Source of the DNA: JAJPKK01 sp963824905
GTDB taxonomy: Bacteria > Pseudomonadota > Alphaproteobacteria > Rhizobiales > Xanthobacteraceae
Direction of reading: 5' to 3'
Assembly: GCA_963824905.1 (NCBI GenBank)
Contig: CAWGRH010000012.1
Span: 233,983-297,982 of the forward strand
Length of the DNA stretch: 64,000 nucleotides
Shown: positions 35,437-43,936 of the stretch, piece by piece
How positions within the stretch are numbered: the stretch's first letter is position 1
Layout of the letters: each line of letters begins with the position of its first letter
Position numbers and translations under genes: made by a program
Notes under the pieces: generated by a model
The model's input: the letters and a program-made list of their open reading frames with translations, nothing else
Databases searched by the model: none
What the model was told of the DNA's origin: nothing

Positions 35437-35664
35437 ATGGCGCGCGATGTGACACACCGATCCGATCCGAGCCCTGTGGCGAGCCTCGTTGCGGTCGCGC
35501 TGGGCGCCGCCGCGGTCGGCGCGGTTGCGATCGGTGCGCTCGCCATCGGCCGGCTCGCGATCAGCCGGATCACGGTGAGGAAAGCCCATTTCGGCAGCCT
35601 GGAGGTCGACGAGCTGACGGTGCGGCGGCTGCGGGTCATCGAGCCGCAGGGCCCGAAGGCCTGA
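35437..35664 (+). CDS. Small single-pass membrane protein (75 aa)
   Basis: An ATG at 35437 follows GGAGAG. A Gly/Ala-rich hydrophobic segment (VASLVAVALGAAAVGAVAIG) continues into IGRLAISRITVRK and then a short soluble tail (AHFGSLEVDELTVRRLRVIE) with alternating pattern typical of a beta-helix rung. Similar short proteins are frequent in Bradyrhizobium-type genomes without known role. Confidence 0.65.
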   Translation: MARDVTHRSDPSPVASLVAVALGAAAVGAVAIGALAIGRLAISRITVRKAHFGSLEVDELTVRRLRVIEPQGPKA

Positions 35665-35831
35665 CGCGCCCGGGGTGCCGACGGAGCAGGCAGGCGGCGG
35701 AGCTCGCCGCCGTCGCGATGTCACAGGATCGCCATATCACGGGGTCGTGCGGTGACGGACGACGGAAATCCTCGGCTGGCCTCACCTTCGGGTCCGCATT
35801 ACACTGCGCCAAAACCTGAGGGAGGACATCC

Positions 35832-36815
35832 GTGAAGACAGCCCAACTCGCTGCCGTGTGTGCGTTCATCGTCGTTGCCGGCGCGGTGCCGGCCATGGTC
35901 CGCGGCCAGGGCGCAGCGCCCTTCGGCAAGGGCCACTGGACCCAGAAGACGCCGATGATCACGCCGCGTTCGGAGGTTTCGCTCGCCGAGGTCGGCGGCA
36001 AGATCTACGTCCTCGGCGGCGGCATCACCGGCACCTCGGTACCGCACAACGAGGAATACGAGATCGCGACCGATCATTGGCGCGTGCGCTATCCGATGCC
36101 GCGCGCGCTCGACCACATGGGCGTCGCGGTGGTGAACGGCAAGATCATCACGGTCGGCGGCTTCGTCGCCTCGGTGCACAAGGACGGGCAGCCGTCGGTG
36201 TTCGAATATGATCCGGCCTTCGACGTCTGGCGCACGCTCGCCCCGTTGCACCAAGGCCGCGGCTCGATCGGCGTCACCGTGCTCAATGGAAAGGTCTACG
36301 CCATGGGCGGGCGGCTGCCCTTCAACAAGACCGTCGCGACCAACGAGGTCTACGATCCCGCGACCAACACCTGGACCATGCTCGCGCCCATGCCGAAGGG
36401 GCGCGACCACATGGCACTGGTCGCGATCGACGGCAAAATCCACGCGATCGGCGGCCGCTTTACCGGCGCGGACGACCGCACCGACATGCACGACGTCTAC
36501 GATCCCGCGACCGACACCTGGACCTCGGCGCCGCCGCTGCCGACGCCGCGCAGCGGCGTCACGGCAACCGTCTACAACGGCATGGCGGTCGTGCTCGGCG
36601 GCGAGCTGCCGTCGGAGAAGCGCACCTTCGACGAGAACGAAGGCTTCAGTCCCAAGACCAACACGTGGCAGACGCTGGCGCCGATGCCGCATGGCCGCCA
36701 CGCTGCCGGTGCCACCAGCGACGGCAAGGCCCTCTATGTCGGCGGCGGCAACTTCGGCTACGGCGGCTCGGGCGGCGGCCCGACCGGAGAGATGATGGCG
36801 TTCACCCTGCCGTAG
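35832..36815 (+). CDS. Secreted Kelch-repeat protein
   Basis: The 327-residue protein has a signal peptide (LAAVCAFIVVAGAVPAMVRG) and then six Kelch-type units of about 48 residues. Typical pairs are GGKIYVLGGG, NGKIITVGGF, NGKVYAMGGR, DGKIHAIGGR and NGMAVVLGGE, each followed by the DPATNTWTMLAPMP-type loop. It should fold as a six-bladed propeller in the periplasm or outside. A specific ligand or activity cannot be assigned. It ends 145 bases before the group II intron locus. Confidence 0.9.
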   Translation: MKTAQLAAVCAFIVVAGAVPAMVRGQGAAPFGKGHWTQKTPMITPRSEVSLAEVGGKIYVLGGGITGTSVPHNEEYEIATDHWRVRYPMPRALDHMGVAVVNGKIITVGGFVASVHKDGQPSVFEYDPAFDVWRTLAPLHQGRGSIGVTVLNGKVYAMGGRLPFNKTVATNEVYDPATNTWTMLAPMPKGRDHMALVAIDGKIHAIGGRFTGADDRTDMHDVYDPATDTWTSAPPLPTPRSGVTATVYNGMAVVLGGELPSEKRTFDENEGFSPKTNTWQTLAPMPHGRHAAGATSDGKALYVGGGNFGYGGSGGGPTGEMMAFTLP

Positions 36816-36841
36816 GAGTTAACGTTCTTGCCCCACAGTTG

Positions 36842-36958
36842 CTGGATCGCCCGGCTTGACGGGCGATCCAGTAACCACCGGAATCCGATTGGGGCGCGCC
36901 CTCAAATACGCCGATGGCACAGGGGGTACTGACTGATTGCCCGGTCAAGCCGGGCAAT
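36842..36958. repeat. Two REP-like palindromes before the intron
   Basis: CTGGATCGCCCGGCTTGACG, and its complement ending in ATCCAG, lie at 36842-36871. A second palindrome, ATTGCCCGGTCAAGCCGGGC plus AAT, lies at 36936-36958. The same cores recur near 58500-58612. The second palindrome ends only two bases before the first base that looks like a group II intron 5' end (GTGCG at 36961). Confidence 0.85.
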
Positions 36959-37852
36959 GAGTGCGTCCGTGAGTTCGTGATGTCAGCACGGTGGGAGTCT
37001 GTGCCATGTGAAGTCACCGCACACGTAGCTGACGGCAACTGCGTCGCCGCGAGGCGGGGTGGAGAGCAGCCGGAGGCGAACCGACAGCCCGTAGGATGAC
37101 GAACCCGATTCGGCGGCGTGCAGAGGCGAGCTTGCTCATTGATGGCGAAGTCTGGCCCGCGAGGGCCGACCGGTGGCACGAGGTGATAGGCACGTGACCG
37201 CCGGGCTGCATAACGTGGTTGGGGACGGGATGCCGGGAAGGCAGACGAACGGAACGGAGAGACCTTGTTGGCGTGTGCGAGTCGGCAAGGAGTCAGAGCC
37301 CGCATAGTGTGTGCTGAGTAGCGCATGAGTCAGGAGGGTTAAAGTCCCTCCAGCGCTCGGATGAGGGGCGCTGTATCCAAAGGCAGGGGTAATGCCTTGC
37401 CGGCCGGCGGCGCAAGCCGGCGGAGGACAGGGTGTCCGGAGCGATCCGGAATCCGAAGAGTTTGAGGAGAAGTATCGGGCTGCAATCAATGGGGGCGACC
37501 CCGACGATGAACAGGTCGGCCAAAGATGGGGCAAGGTCGAGCCCGCACTATGGGGGCGAAGGCGTTACTCATTCACCCATCGTACCAAGGTGTTTGCTGG
37601 CGGCACGATACGGAAGAATCATGCGTGACCTCAGGAGACCTGTCGGTGCCCCGGCCAGCAACCGGGTAAGCAACCCTATAAGCGGAAGCGAAGTGGGAAG
37701 TGATGCGGCGGCAGGAGTCGGAGAACGTAATAGTACCTGAAGCGCGAGACGAACAACTCGTGTGACCAGCAATGGCGGATCGAGAGTGATCCGGGGAAGG
37801 ACGTTCGTGAAAGGATCGAGGCGGGATACGTCGAGATAGATGAGCAAGAAGC

Positions 37853-39178
37853 GTGAAGATGGAAACTTCCCTTAGTGAAAAACCCGAACGTCACGCTTCG
37901 AGGAGACTATCCGATCATCTGGCCCTCGAAGGTCGAAAGCGGAAGGTCCACTCTCTGGTGGACAAGGTATACTCACGCAAGAACCTGAAGCTTGCGTGGG
38001 AGCGTGTTCGTGCCAATCAAGGGGCCAGCGGCGCAGATAAGGTGACCATCGAGGACTTTGAGACCCGTCTGGATGAGAATCTGGAACGGCTCCATCACGA
38101 GCTCCGCGAGAACACCTATCAGCCGCAAGCCGTGCGACGATTGGAGATTCCGAAAAGGGGAGCCCCCGGCAAGACAAGGCCACTGGGCATACCGTCGGTC
38201 TACGACCGGGTGTGTCAGCAGGCGCTCGTCAATCGCTTGGAGCCGATCTTTGAGAAGGTCTTTGATCCGAGCAGCTTTGGGTATCGTAAAGGGCGCAAGA
38301 CTTCCGATGCCCTGTCCAAGATTTGGCGCGAAGTGGAGGCCGGAAGCGAGTGGATCGTCGATGCGGATCTCAGAGACTTTTTCGGGACCGTAGATCACGA
38401 AAAGCTCCTGACCCTGGTCGGAAAGCAAATTGCCGACAGCAGAGTGCTGAAGCTCATTCAACAGATGCTGGAGGCGGGCTATGAAGAACGGGGACAGAAA
38501 TTTGCGACTCCACGGGGAACTCCGCAAGGAGGGGTCGTCTCACCACTGCTGAGCAATATCCTGCTGACTCCCTTTGACAAGGAGATGAGGCGACAGGGGT
38601 ATCAGCTCACGCGATGGGCGGACGACTGGGTAGTGACCTGTCGGACTCGAGCCGAGGCGGAGCACGCCTTGGCGCGAGCGGTGAAGATCCTCGAACAGCT
38701 CGGCGTAGCGCTCAATCAGGCGAAGACCCGGATTGTGCACATTACGCGCGGCTTCGAGTTTCTCGGATTCAAAATCCAACGTGGCAAAGGCAAGTTCCGC
38801 CTAACCCACGATCGGATCAAATCCAAACTGAACCGGCAGAATCTCTACGCCATTCCCACACAGAAGTCGTTGGACCGATTCAAGGATCAGATCAGGACCC
38901 TGACGCAGAGGAAGGTACCCCTGCGTTTGGGCGAAGTGATCGAGACGATCAACCCGATCATCCGAGGATGGGGAAACTACTACTGTCGCTCCCATGTTAG
39001 GAAGCGCTTCCATCAGCTGGACGGTTGGATAATTCGACGGCTGTGGTCGCATCGCACCAAGCGATGGCGTAACGCAGCGTGGAGGGAATATCCCACCAAA
39101 CGGTTGCGCACAGAGTTCAAGCTGGTCAGCCTCGTCTCGCTCATACCTTCGCTGCAGACCGCGAAAGCTCTTTCATGA
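37853..39178 (+). CDS. ltrA: Group II intron reverse transcriptase/maturase
   Basis: The 441-residue protein (GTG at 37853; ATG at 37859 also possible) has an N-terminal RT0-like region (NLKLAWERVRANQGASGADK) and IPKRGAPGKTRPLGIPSVYD. It also has IVDADLRDFFGTVDHEKLLT with the first catalytic Asp, ATPRGTPQGGVVSPLLSNIL, and the active site WADDWVV at about residues 255-261. Trp replaces the usual Tyr or Phe of the YADD box. A maturase (GIIM) domain follows (IETINPIIRGWGNYYCRSHV). There is no HNH endonuclease domain. It should assist splicing and mobility of the inner intron. Base composition is visibly less GC-rich than the flanking genes. Confidence 0.93.
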   Translation: MKMETSLSEKPERHASRRLSDHLALEGRKRKVHSLVDKVYSRKNLKLAWERVRANQGASGADKVTIEDFETRLDENLERLHHELRENTYQPQAVRRLEIPKRGAPGKTRPLGIPSVYDRVCQQALVNRLEPIFEKVFDPSSFGYRKGRKTSDALSKIWREVEAGSEWIVDADLRDFFGTVDHEKLLTLVGKQIADSRVLKLIQQMLEAGYEERGQKFATPRGTPQGGVVSPLLSNILLTPFDKEMRRQGYQLTRWADDWVVTCRTRAEAEHALARAVKILEQLGVALNQAKTRIVHITRGFEFLGFKIQRGKGKFRLTHDRIKSKLNRQNLYAIPTQKSLDRFKDQIRTLTQRKVPLRLGEVIETINPIIRGWGNYYCRSHVRKRFHQLDGWIIRRLWSHRTKRWRNAAWREYPTKRLRTEFKLVSLVSLIPSLQTAKALS

Positions 39179-39211
39179 AAGCCGGATACGGGAAAACTGT
39201 ACGTCCGGTTT
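39179..39211 (+). ncRNA. Group II intron domain V (inner intron)
   Basis: The stretch AAGCCGGATACGGGAAAACT continued by GTACGTCCGGTTT folds as the short domain V hairpin. The catalytic AGC triad lies near its 5' side, with a GAAA-type loop and a bulge before the CCGGTT strand. It begins one base after the maturase stop. Confidence 0.8.
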
Positions 39212-39344
39212 GTGCGGCGGACGGAGGCCAGCTCTCATTGGGCGCCTCCTCCGACCCGACACCGATGTGGTCTGGTGCACGGACCATGAGAGGAGGGGCT
39301 AGCAAAACCCCGTCCGAGGGAAGGCAGGGCAGGAAGGTGGATGC

Positions 39345-39574
39345 GTGAAGACCAAACCGGAGCAGAGCAGCACCGCGAGTGCCGAAAAGGCTAAGCAATG
39401 GTTGCAGAGATCCAGACGACAGACGCAACTGGGCGGGGATCGAAGCCGAGGCGTGGACCGATCGCATGCTGTCGGCGCTGGGCAACGGCGTCAAAGGGGA
39501 AACTAGCCTTCTTCGCGAATGCCAGGCGGGTCGCGTTTCACACCGCTTGGCAAGCAGCGAGACAGTCTCGATGA
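39345..39574 (+). pseudogene. Internally deleted reverse transcriptase of the second group II intron
   Basis: A GTG at 39345, after an AGGAAGGTGG, starts MKTKPEQSSTASAEKAKQWL, the usual N-terminus of another class of intron reverse transcriptase. After a frame change comes DRRNWAGIEAEAWTDRMLSA followed by LGNGVKG, a hallmark of that class just before its catalytic domain. The roughly 400-residue catalytic core is missing. In another frame the typical C-terminal end AFFANARRVAFHTAWQAARQ plus SR and a TGA at 39572-39574 follows. It therefore cannot encode an active enzyme. The intron would depend on a maturase supplied from elsewhere. Confidence 0.7.
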
Positions 39575-39591
39575 AGAAACCACCGACTGGA

Positions 39592-39624
39592 GAGCCGTAT
39601 GCGGGAAAACCGCACGTACGGTTC
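39592..39624 (+). ncRNA. Group II intron domain V (outer intron)
   Basis: The segment GAGCCGTATGCGGGAAAACC continued by GCACGTACGGTTC is almost the textbook domain V hairpin, with AGC triad and GAAA-type loop. A domain VI-like stem (GGGGAGGCC and GCCTTCCC with an unpaired A) leads to the 3' end CTACCCCTAT at about 39660. Confidence 0.88.
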
Positions 39625-39672
39625 GGAGGGAGGGGAGGCCAACGCCTTCCCTACCCCTATCATACATTGATT

Positions 39673-40044
39673 TTACCCGCGGCTCGCCGACCACCGGCCG
39701 GAGCACGGGCCACGTGTGCCGTGGCCCGTCCAACTGCCGCCGCCGGAATTGCCGTGCATCTTGCCGCTGCCGTTGCCGCTAGAGCCGCCGGACGAAACGC
39801 TGACGGTGACTGCACCACTGCCCGACACCCTGCCACTGACGCCGGCGGGGCCGGAGATGACGCCGTTGCTGATGCTGACGCCGACGCTGGTGCTCGGATC
39901 GCATGAGCCGCGCGTGGTCTGGATCGTGACGCTCCAACTTCCGTCGAAGGAAGCGGCGTCGGCCGCGGTCGTCATGGCCGCGACTGCGATCAGATTGGCC
40001 GCGATCACGGTGGCCAGCAGGGTAGATGTCGATGTCATGTTCAT
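39673..40044 (-). CDS. Secreted glycine/serine-rich protein (123 aa)
   Basis: The ATG at 40044 has an AAGG upstream; an ATG at 40038 is an alternative. A signal peptide (LLATVIAANLIAVAAMTTAA, then DAA) is followed by SFDGSWSVTIQTTRGSCDPS, ISNGVISGPAGVSGRVSGSG and GNSGGGSWTGHGTRGPCSGR. The FDGSWSV start and the two conserved cysteines match a family of small secreted beta-rich proteins common in Bradyrhizobium. Their function is unknown. The gene converges on the intron, whose 3' end is only about 12 bases beyond its stop. Confidence 0.78.
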   Translation of the reverse strand: MNMTSTSTLLATVIAANLIAVAAMTTAADAASFDGSWSVTIQTTRGSCDPSTSVGVSISNGVISGPAGVSGRVSGSGAVTVSVSSGGSSGNGSGKMHGNSGGGSWTGHGTRGPCSGRWSASRG

Positions 40045-40341
40045 GGGCACAACCTTCGGAGAGGAGTTTCACAATCTGATGACGATCCGATGCGGACCGT
40101 GGCAAATCGAGCGGGCGCGGACGTTAGCAATTTTCATATCCGCTTGGAAGGGCGACACCGCACGGCACCGAAACGCTGCAATGTCACGCCACCGACGAAG
40201 AGCCGGATCGGCTCCCCCCTCATGAGTTTGTGTCGGCGACGAATTATTAGTTCAACCGCAGAGTTCTTAATCCTCCGTTTCGCGCCGCACCTTTACATGC
40301 GGCCGACCGTTGATCATCTGGCAGGTGAACGGAGACAGACC

Positions 40342-41007
40342 ATGGTTAGATTGGTCGCATTGCTCGTCGGACTTGCATCGGACGTCGCCGTCCCCGCGAG
40401 CGCGCAGGACAAGACCGACATCGAGGCGCTCCGCAAGCAGGGTTATTCGGTCCGGATGATCTCCCCGATCTTCAGCCAGCTCGTCATGCTGTCCTTGCCG
40501 AAGGGCTTCACCACGGTGTTCGAGGATACGAGCGGCAGCCAGTACACAAGGGAGGCCGTGCTCGAGGGCGAATCGGTCGAGCGCTGGTCCCAGATGATCA
40601 CGGTGACGGGGGCGAAGGGGCTCGCGTCGAACCCGCGTCTGAGCGCGCAGTCCTTCGTCGAGCAGATCGCCGGCGGCTTCAAGAATGTCTGCCCGGACAC
40701 GTTTTCGGCGAAGGGGCTCGGCGCCCTCAAGATCAGCGGCCGCGATGCGTACATCGCGCTCGCCGGCTGCGGAACGGTGTCGTCGGACGGCAGCGCGCAC
40801 AGCGAATCGGCCCTGCTGGTCGCGATCAAAGGCGCGGCCGACTACTACACGATCCAGTGGGCCGAGCGCGGTCCCGCATCGGCCCGGCCGATGACCTTCG
40901 ACGAAGCGATGTGGAAGGAGAGGTTCAACGCGCTCGGTCCGATCAAGCTCTGCCCGATCAAGCCGGGCGAAGCGCCGCCCTATCCGAGCTGCGCCGACCA
41001 GAAGTGA
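40342..41007 (+). CDS. Secreted hypothetical protein (221 aa)
   Basis: A GGAGAC precedes the ATG at 40342. The signal peptide (VRLVALLVGLASDVAVPASA, then QDK) is followed by a soluble domain with RMISPIFSQLVMLSLPKGFT, ITVTGAKGLASNPRLSAQSF, FKNVCPDTFSAKGLGALKIS and ADYYTIQWAERGPASARPMT. Four cysteines could form two disulfides. The family is not recognised by me. It has no operon partner. Confidence 0.72.
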   Translation: MVRLVALLVGLASDVAVPASAQDKTDIEALRKQGYSVRMISPIFSQLVMLSLPKGFTTVFEDTSGSQYTREAVLEGESVERWSQMITVTGAKGLASNPRLSAQSFVEQIAGGFKNVCPDTFSAKGLGALKISGRDAYIALAGCGTVSSDGSAHSESALLVAIKGAADYYTIQWAERGPASARPMTFDEAMWKERFNALGPIKLCPIKPGEAPPYPSCADQK

Positions 41008-41016
41008 CCGCACTCT

Positions 41017-41128
41017 GTCATTCCGGGGCGGCGCGCAGCGGCGAACCCGGAATCCAGGCGGCCTCGCCTTTCGCCTCGCCGCAGCTCTGGATTCCGGGTT
41101 CGCGCTGGCGCGCGCCCCGGAATGACGG
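41017..41128. repeat. Large dispersed inverted repeat (GTCATTCCGGGGC type)
   Basis: TGTCATTCCGGGGCGGCGCG and following, through AACCCGGAATCCAG at 41017-41056, is mirrored by CTGGATTCCGGGTTCGCGCT through CGCCCCGGAATGAC ending near 41128. This long near-perfect hairpin of the kind scattered through Bradyrhizobium-like genomes lies between convergent genes. Confidence 0.88.
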
Positions 41129-41154
41129 TCGATGAAGGCAACGCTCCCACCCGC

Positions 41155-42322
41155 TCAATACGACCGCGGCATGCCGAGCACGTGCTCGGCGAGATAGCTC
41201 AGGATGAGGTTGGTCGAGATCGGCGCCACCTGGTAGAGGCGGGTCTCGCGAAACTTGCGCTCGACGTCGTATTCCTCGGCGAAGCCGAAGCCGCCGTGGG
41301 TCTGCACGCAGGCTTCGCCTGCCGCCCATGATGCGTCGGCGGCGAGGAGCTTCGCCATGTTGGCTTCGGCGCCGCAGGGCTTGCCGGCGTCGAACAGCGC
41401 CGCGGCCTCGCGCACCATCAGCTCGGCGCCGCGCATCTGCGCGTAGGCCTTGGCGATCGGAAATTGGACGCCCTGGTTCTGGCCGATCGGGCGGCCGAAC
41501 ACGATGCGCTCGCCGGCATAGCTCGCTGCCTTGGCGATGAACCATTTGGCGTCGCCGACGCATTCCGCGGCGATGAGGATGCGCTCGGCATTCATGCCGG
41601 AGAGGATGTAGCGGAAGCCTTTGCCCTCCTCACCGACGAGATTTTCCGCGGGGATGCGGACGTTGTCGAAGAACACTTCGGTCGTCGAATGGTTCATCAT
41701 GGTGCGGATCGGACGGATGGTGAGCCCGGCATTCTTGGCGTCGCGCATGTCGAGGATGAAGACCGAGAGCCCGTCGGTGCGTTTGCGCTCATCCTTCGGC
41801 GCGGTGCGTGCGAGCAGCAGCATCAGGTCGGAATATTCCGAGCGCGAGGTCCAGATCTTCTGGCCGTTGACGACGTAGTGGTCGCCGTCGCGCTGCGCCA
41901 CCGTCTTGATCGAGGAGGTGTCGGTGCCGCTCGACGGCTCGGTCACGCCGAAGGCCTGCAGGCGCAGCGCGCCGGAGGCGATCTGCGGCAGGTACTTGCG
42001 CTTCTGCGTCGGCGTTGCCGTGGCGGAGCAGCGCGCCCATGATGTACATCTGCGCGTGGCAGGCGGCGCCGTTGCAGCCGGCGCGCTGGATCTCCTCGAG
42101 GATCGCCGCGGCGGCGGCGATCGGCAGGCCCGAGCCGCCGTATTCCTCCGGAATCAGCGCCGAGAGGTAGCCCGCCTTGGTGACCGCGTCGACGAATTCG
42201 CGCGGATAGGCGCGCTCATCGTCGAGCTTGCGCCAGTATTCGCCCGGGAAATCCGCGCACAGCCGGCGCACCCCGTCGCGAATCTCGGTATGGGGATCGT
42301 CGTCGTGGTCGAACGGGCCCAT
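41155..42322 (-). CDS. Acyl-CoA dehydrogenase family protein, frameshifted
   Basis: The N-terminal part (ATG at 42322) has RDGVRRLCADFPGEYWRKLD and LSALIPEEYGGSGLPIAAAA. After one extra base near 42017 the other frame gives QKRKYLPQIASG, then GVTEPSSGTDTSSIKTVAQR with the FAD-binding loop. It continues with NGQKIWTSRSEYSDLMLLLA, GFRYILSGMNAERILIAAEC and AGEACVQTHGGFGFAEEYDV. Repaired it is about 388 residues, normal for the family, which makes enoyl-CoAs. The start overlaps the upstream hydrolase stop as TGATG, so the two genes are coupled. The acyl-CoA substrate is not predictable. Confidence 0.9.
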
Positions 42323-43159
42323 CACGCCGCCTTCTGCGCGAGGACGTGCTTTGCGATCGCGGCGCGGGTACCGATCCACACGTCGTTTGCGCCGGCTGCC
42401 GCCTCGATGATCTTGCCGTAATAGTACGCGCCGCGCGGATGGCCGAAGATGTGGGCGTGGCAGGTCACGTCGATCATGGTGAGCTCGTCGGTCTCCCGCG
42501 CGATGGCGAGGTTCTCGGTGAACGACTCGAGCATGGTGCGCGGCGCGTTGCCGTATTTCATGAACGGCATGTCGTTGACGTCGGTGCCGAGCGGGATCGC
42601 GACGATCTTGCGGTCGCCGAAGCTGCTTCACATAGGGCAGGTCGTCGTCGAACACGTCGCCGTACCAGGTGTATCCCGCTTCGGCGAGGAGCCGCGCCGT
42701 CTCGCTGCGCGAGGTGCCGCGCGGAGAGAGCCAGCCGACTACTTTGTTGCCCGACGCCTTTTCGAGCAGCGCCGTGCAGCGCGCGATGTTGGCGCGCTCC
42801 TCCTCGTCGGAAAGCAACGCCGGAATGACATCCATCGCATAGGAGTGCGAGAGCACCTCGTGCCCCGCCGCAGCGATCGCCTCGACCGCCTCCGGTGCGC
42901 GCTCCGCGATCACCGCATTGACCATCATGCTCGCCGGCGCGCGGTGGCGCGCGAAGGCATCGAGCAGGCGATAGATGCCGGTGCGATATCCGTAGGAGGC
43001 CCAGGAGATCGCCATGGTATCGAGCACGCCGGCCGGCAGCGGATTGCCCATCGGGCTGATGCCCGGCGCCTTGCCGTCCGACCATGCCTCGAGGCACACG
43101 TTGAAGACCACCGCGATCTTGCGGCCTTCCGGCCAGACCCAGTCCACCTGCTTCCTCAT
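42322..43159 (-). CDS. NodB-fold hydrolase (polysaccharide deacetylase/PuuE-like), frameshifted
   Basis: The sequence starts MRKQVDWVWPEGRKIAVVFN and has the PuuE-like layout: YGYRTGIYRLLDAFARHRAP, AAAGHEVLSHSYAMD with the metal-binding HxxxxH-like pattern, and VVGWLSPRGTSRSETARLLA. An extra base near 42626 shifts the frame. The correct phase continues SFGDRKIVAIPLGTDVNDMP and ends ANDVWIGTRAAIAKHVLAQK. Repaired length is about 278 residues. Allantoinase and cyclic-imide hydrolases share this layout, so an amide or imide substrate is at least as likely as chitin or peptidoglycan. It is coupled to the acyl-CoA dehydrogenase. Confidence 0.82.
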
Positions 43160-43355
43160 GTTGCGATGCGCTCCCGAAGACCGCTGCCGGCCGCCGCGGC
43201 GTTCGCTCTGCGGCGCGGCCGCCATGCCTATCAGTTTTCGCCTCGTGCATATCAGTTTTTGCAGCAACGGACAGCGGCGCAGGCCGGATGGCCGGTCGGC
43301 CGCATGGACCATGCGCCGAAGGTCGTGCTAGTACCCGGCCGCCCCCAAATCACGG

Positions 43356-43928
43356 ATGCAGCCCGTGCCAGACGTCGTCAGCAGATCGGCCGTACCGGAC
43401 AGTCCCGCAGCCGTCGCGCCGTGGCACGAGATCGTGCACGCCACGCTCAAACGCAACGACGTGAAGCTCGTCGCCTATGTGCCGGACAACGTGTTCACGC
43501 CGCTCATCAAGAGCCTCCATGCCGACAAGGATTTTCTGACCTTCGCCACGGCACGCGAGGAGGAGGCGCTGGGTGTCATCTCCGGCGCCTGGATGGGCGG
43601 GCGGCGCGGCGCGGTCCTGATGCAGACGAGCGGCTTCGCCACCATTCCCAATGCGCTCGCCTCCCTCGTCGTGCCTTACCAGATCCCGGCGATCATGTTC
43701 GTGTCGGAGCGCGGTACGCTCGGCGAATTCAACCTCGGGCAGGCTCTGGTGTGCCGCACCATGCGGCCGGTGCTGGATTCGCTCGCGGTCGAGCACCACA
43801 CCATCACCCGTCACGACGAGCTCGAGTTCATCGTCGATCGCTCGATCAAGCAGGCCTGTGCCACCCAGGCGGCGGTCGCGTTCATTCTGTCGCCGCTGCT
43901 CACCGGCGGCAAAGTGTTCGGGAAGTGA
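43356..43928 (+). CDS. Thiamine-diphosphate-dependent decarboxylase, alpha (PYR-domain) subunit, copy 2
   Basis: The 190-residue protein has NDVKLVAYVPDNVFTPLIKS, then FATAREEEALGVISGAWMGG with the cofactor-activating Glu and AVLMQTSGFATIPNALASLV, closely paralleling the copy at 27373. The form fits ComD-like sulfopyruvate or phosphonopyruvate decarboxylase alpha subunits. It is divergent from the NodB hydrolase and acyl-CoA dehydrogenase pair. The beta subunit starts eight bases after its stop. Confidence 0.87.
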   Translation: MQPVPDVVSRSAVPDSPAAVAPWHEIVHATLKRNDVKLVAYVPDNVFTPLIKSLHADKDFLTFATAREEEALGVISGAWMGGRRGAVLMQTSGFATIPNALASLVVPYQIPAIMFVSERGTLGEFNLGQALVCRTMRPVLDSLAVEHHTITRHDELEFIVDRSIKQACATQAAVAFILSPLLTGGKVFGK

Positions 43929-43936
43929 GAGCGCCC

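Larger units (their letters stand above)
37275..39260 (+). mobile_element. Inner group II intron with maturase (approximate ends)
   Basis: A GTGCGAG at 37275 is a candidate 5' end. From there about 580 bases of structured RNA lead to the maturase at 37853. Domain V follows the maturase stop (39179-39211), then a domain VI-like stem (GGAGGC pairing with GCCTCC), and a CCCGAC end at about 39260. The total of about 2 kb is typical of an ORF-containing bacterial group II intron. The 5' end is the least certain. The alternative is that the whole 36961-39260 segment is one intron. Confidence 0.5.
36961..39660 (+). mobile_element. Group II intron locus: intact intron beside or inside the remains of another
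   Basis: The locus starts with GTGCG at 36961, a group II intron 5' consensus, and ends at about 39660 with CTACCCCTAT just after a domain V and domain VI. Inside are two different domain V hairpins, at about 39179-39211 and 39592-39624. The first directly follows a complete maturase gene. The second follows remnants of a different reverse transcriptase. About 890 bases precede the maturase, which is more than a single intron normally needs before its ORF. This suggests that the 5' segment at 36961 belongs to the second (outer) intron. Exact splice boundaries cannot be proven by reading. Confidence 0.75.

Noticed and set aside
37853..39178. Diversity-generating retroelement or retron reverse transcriptase
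   Set aside because: The RT carries a maturase domain (GIIM segment), is followed immediately by a domain V hairpin, and no template/variable repeat or msr/msd structure is seen.
43226..43254. TATCAGTTTT direct repeats as an operator in front of the TPP genes
   Set aside because: Only two short copies occur and they do not form a clear palindrome or align with a promoter, so I did not list them as a site.
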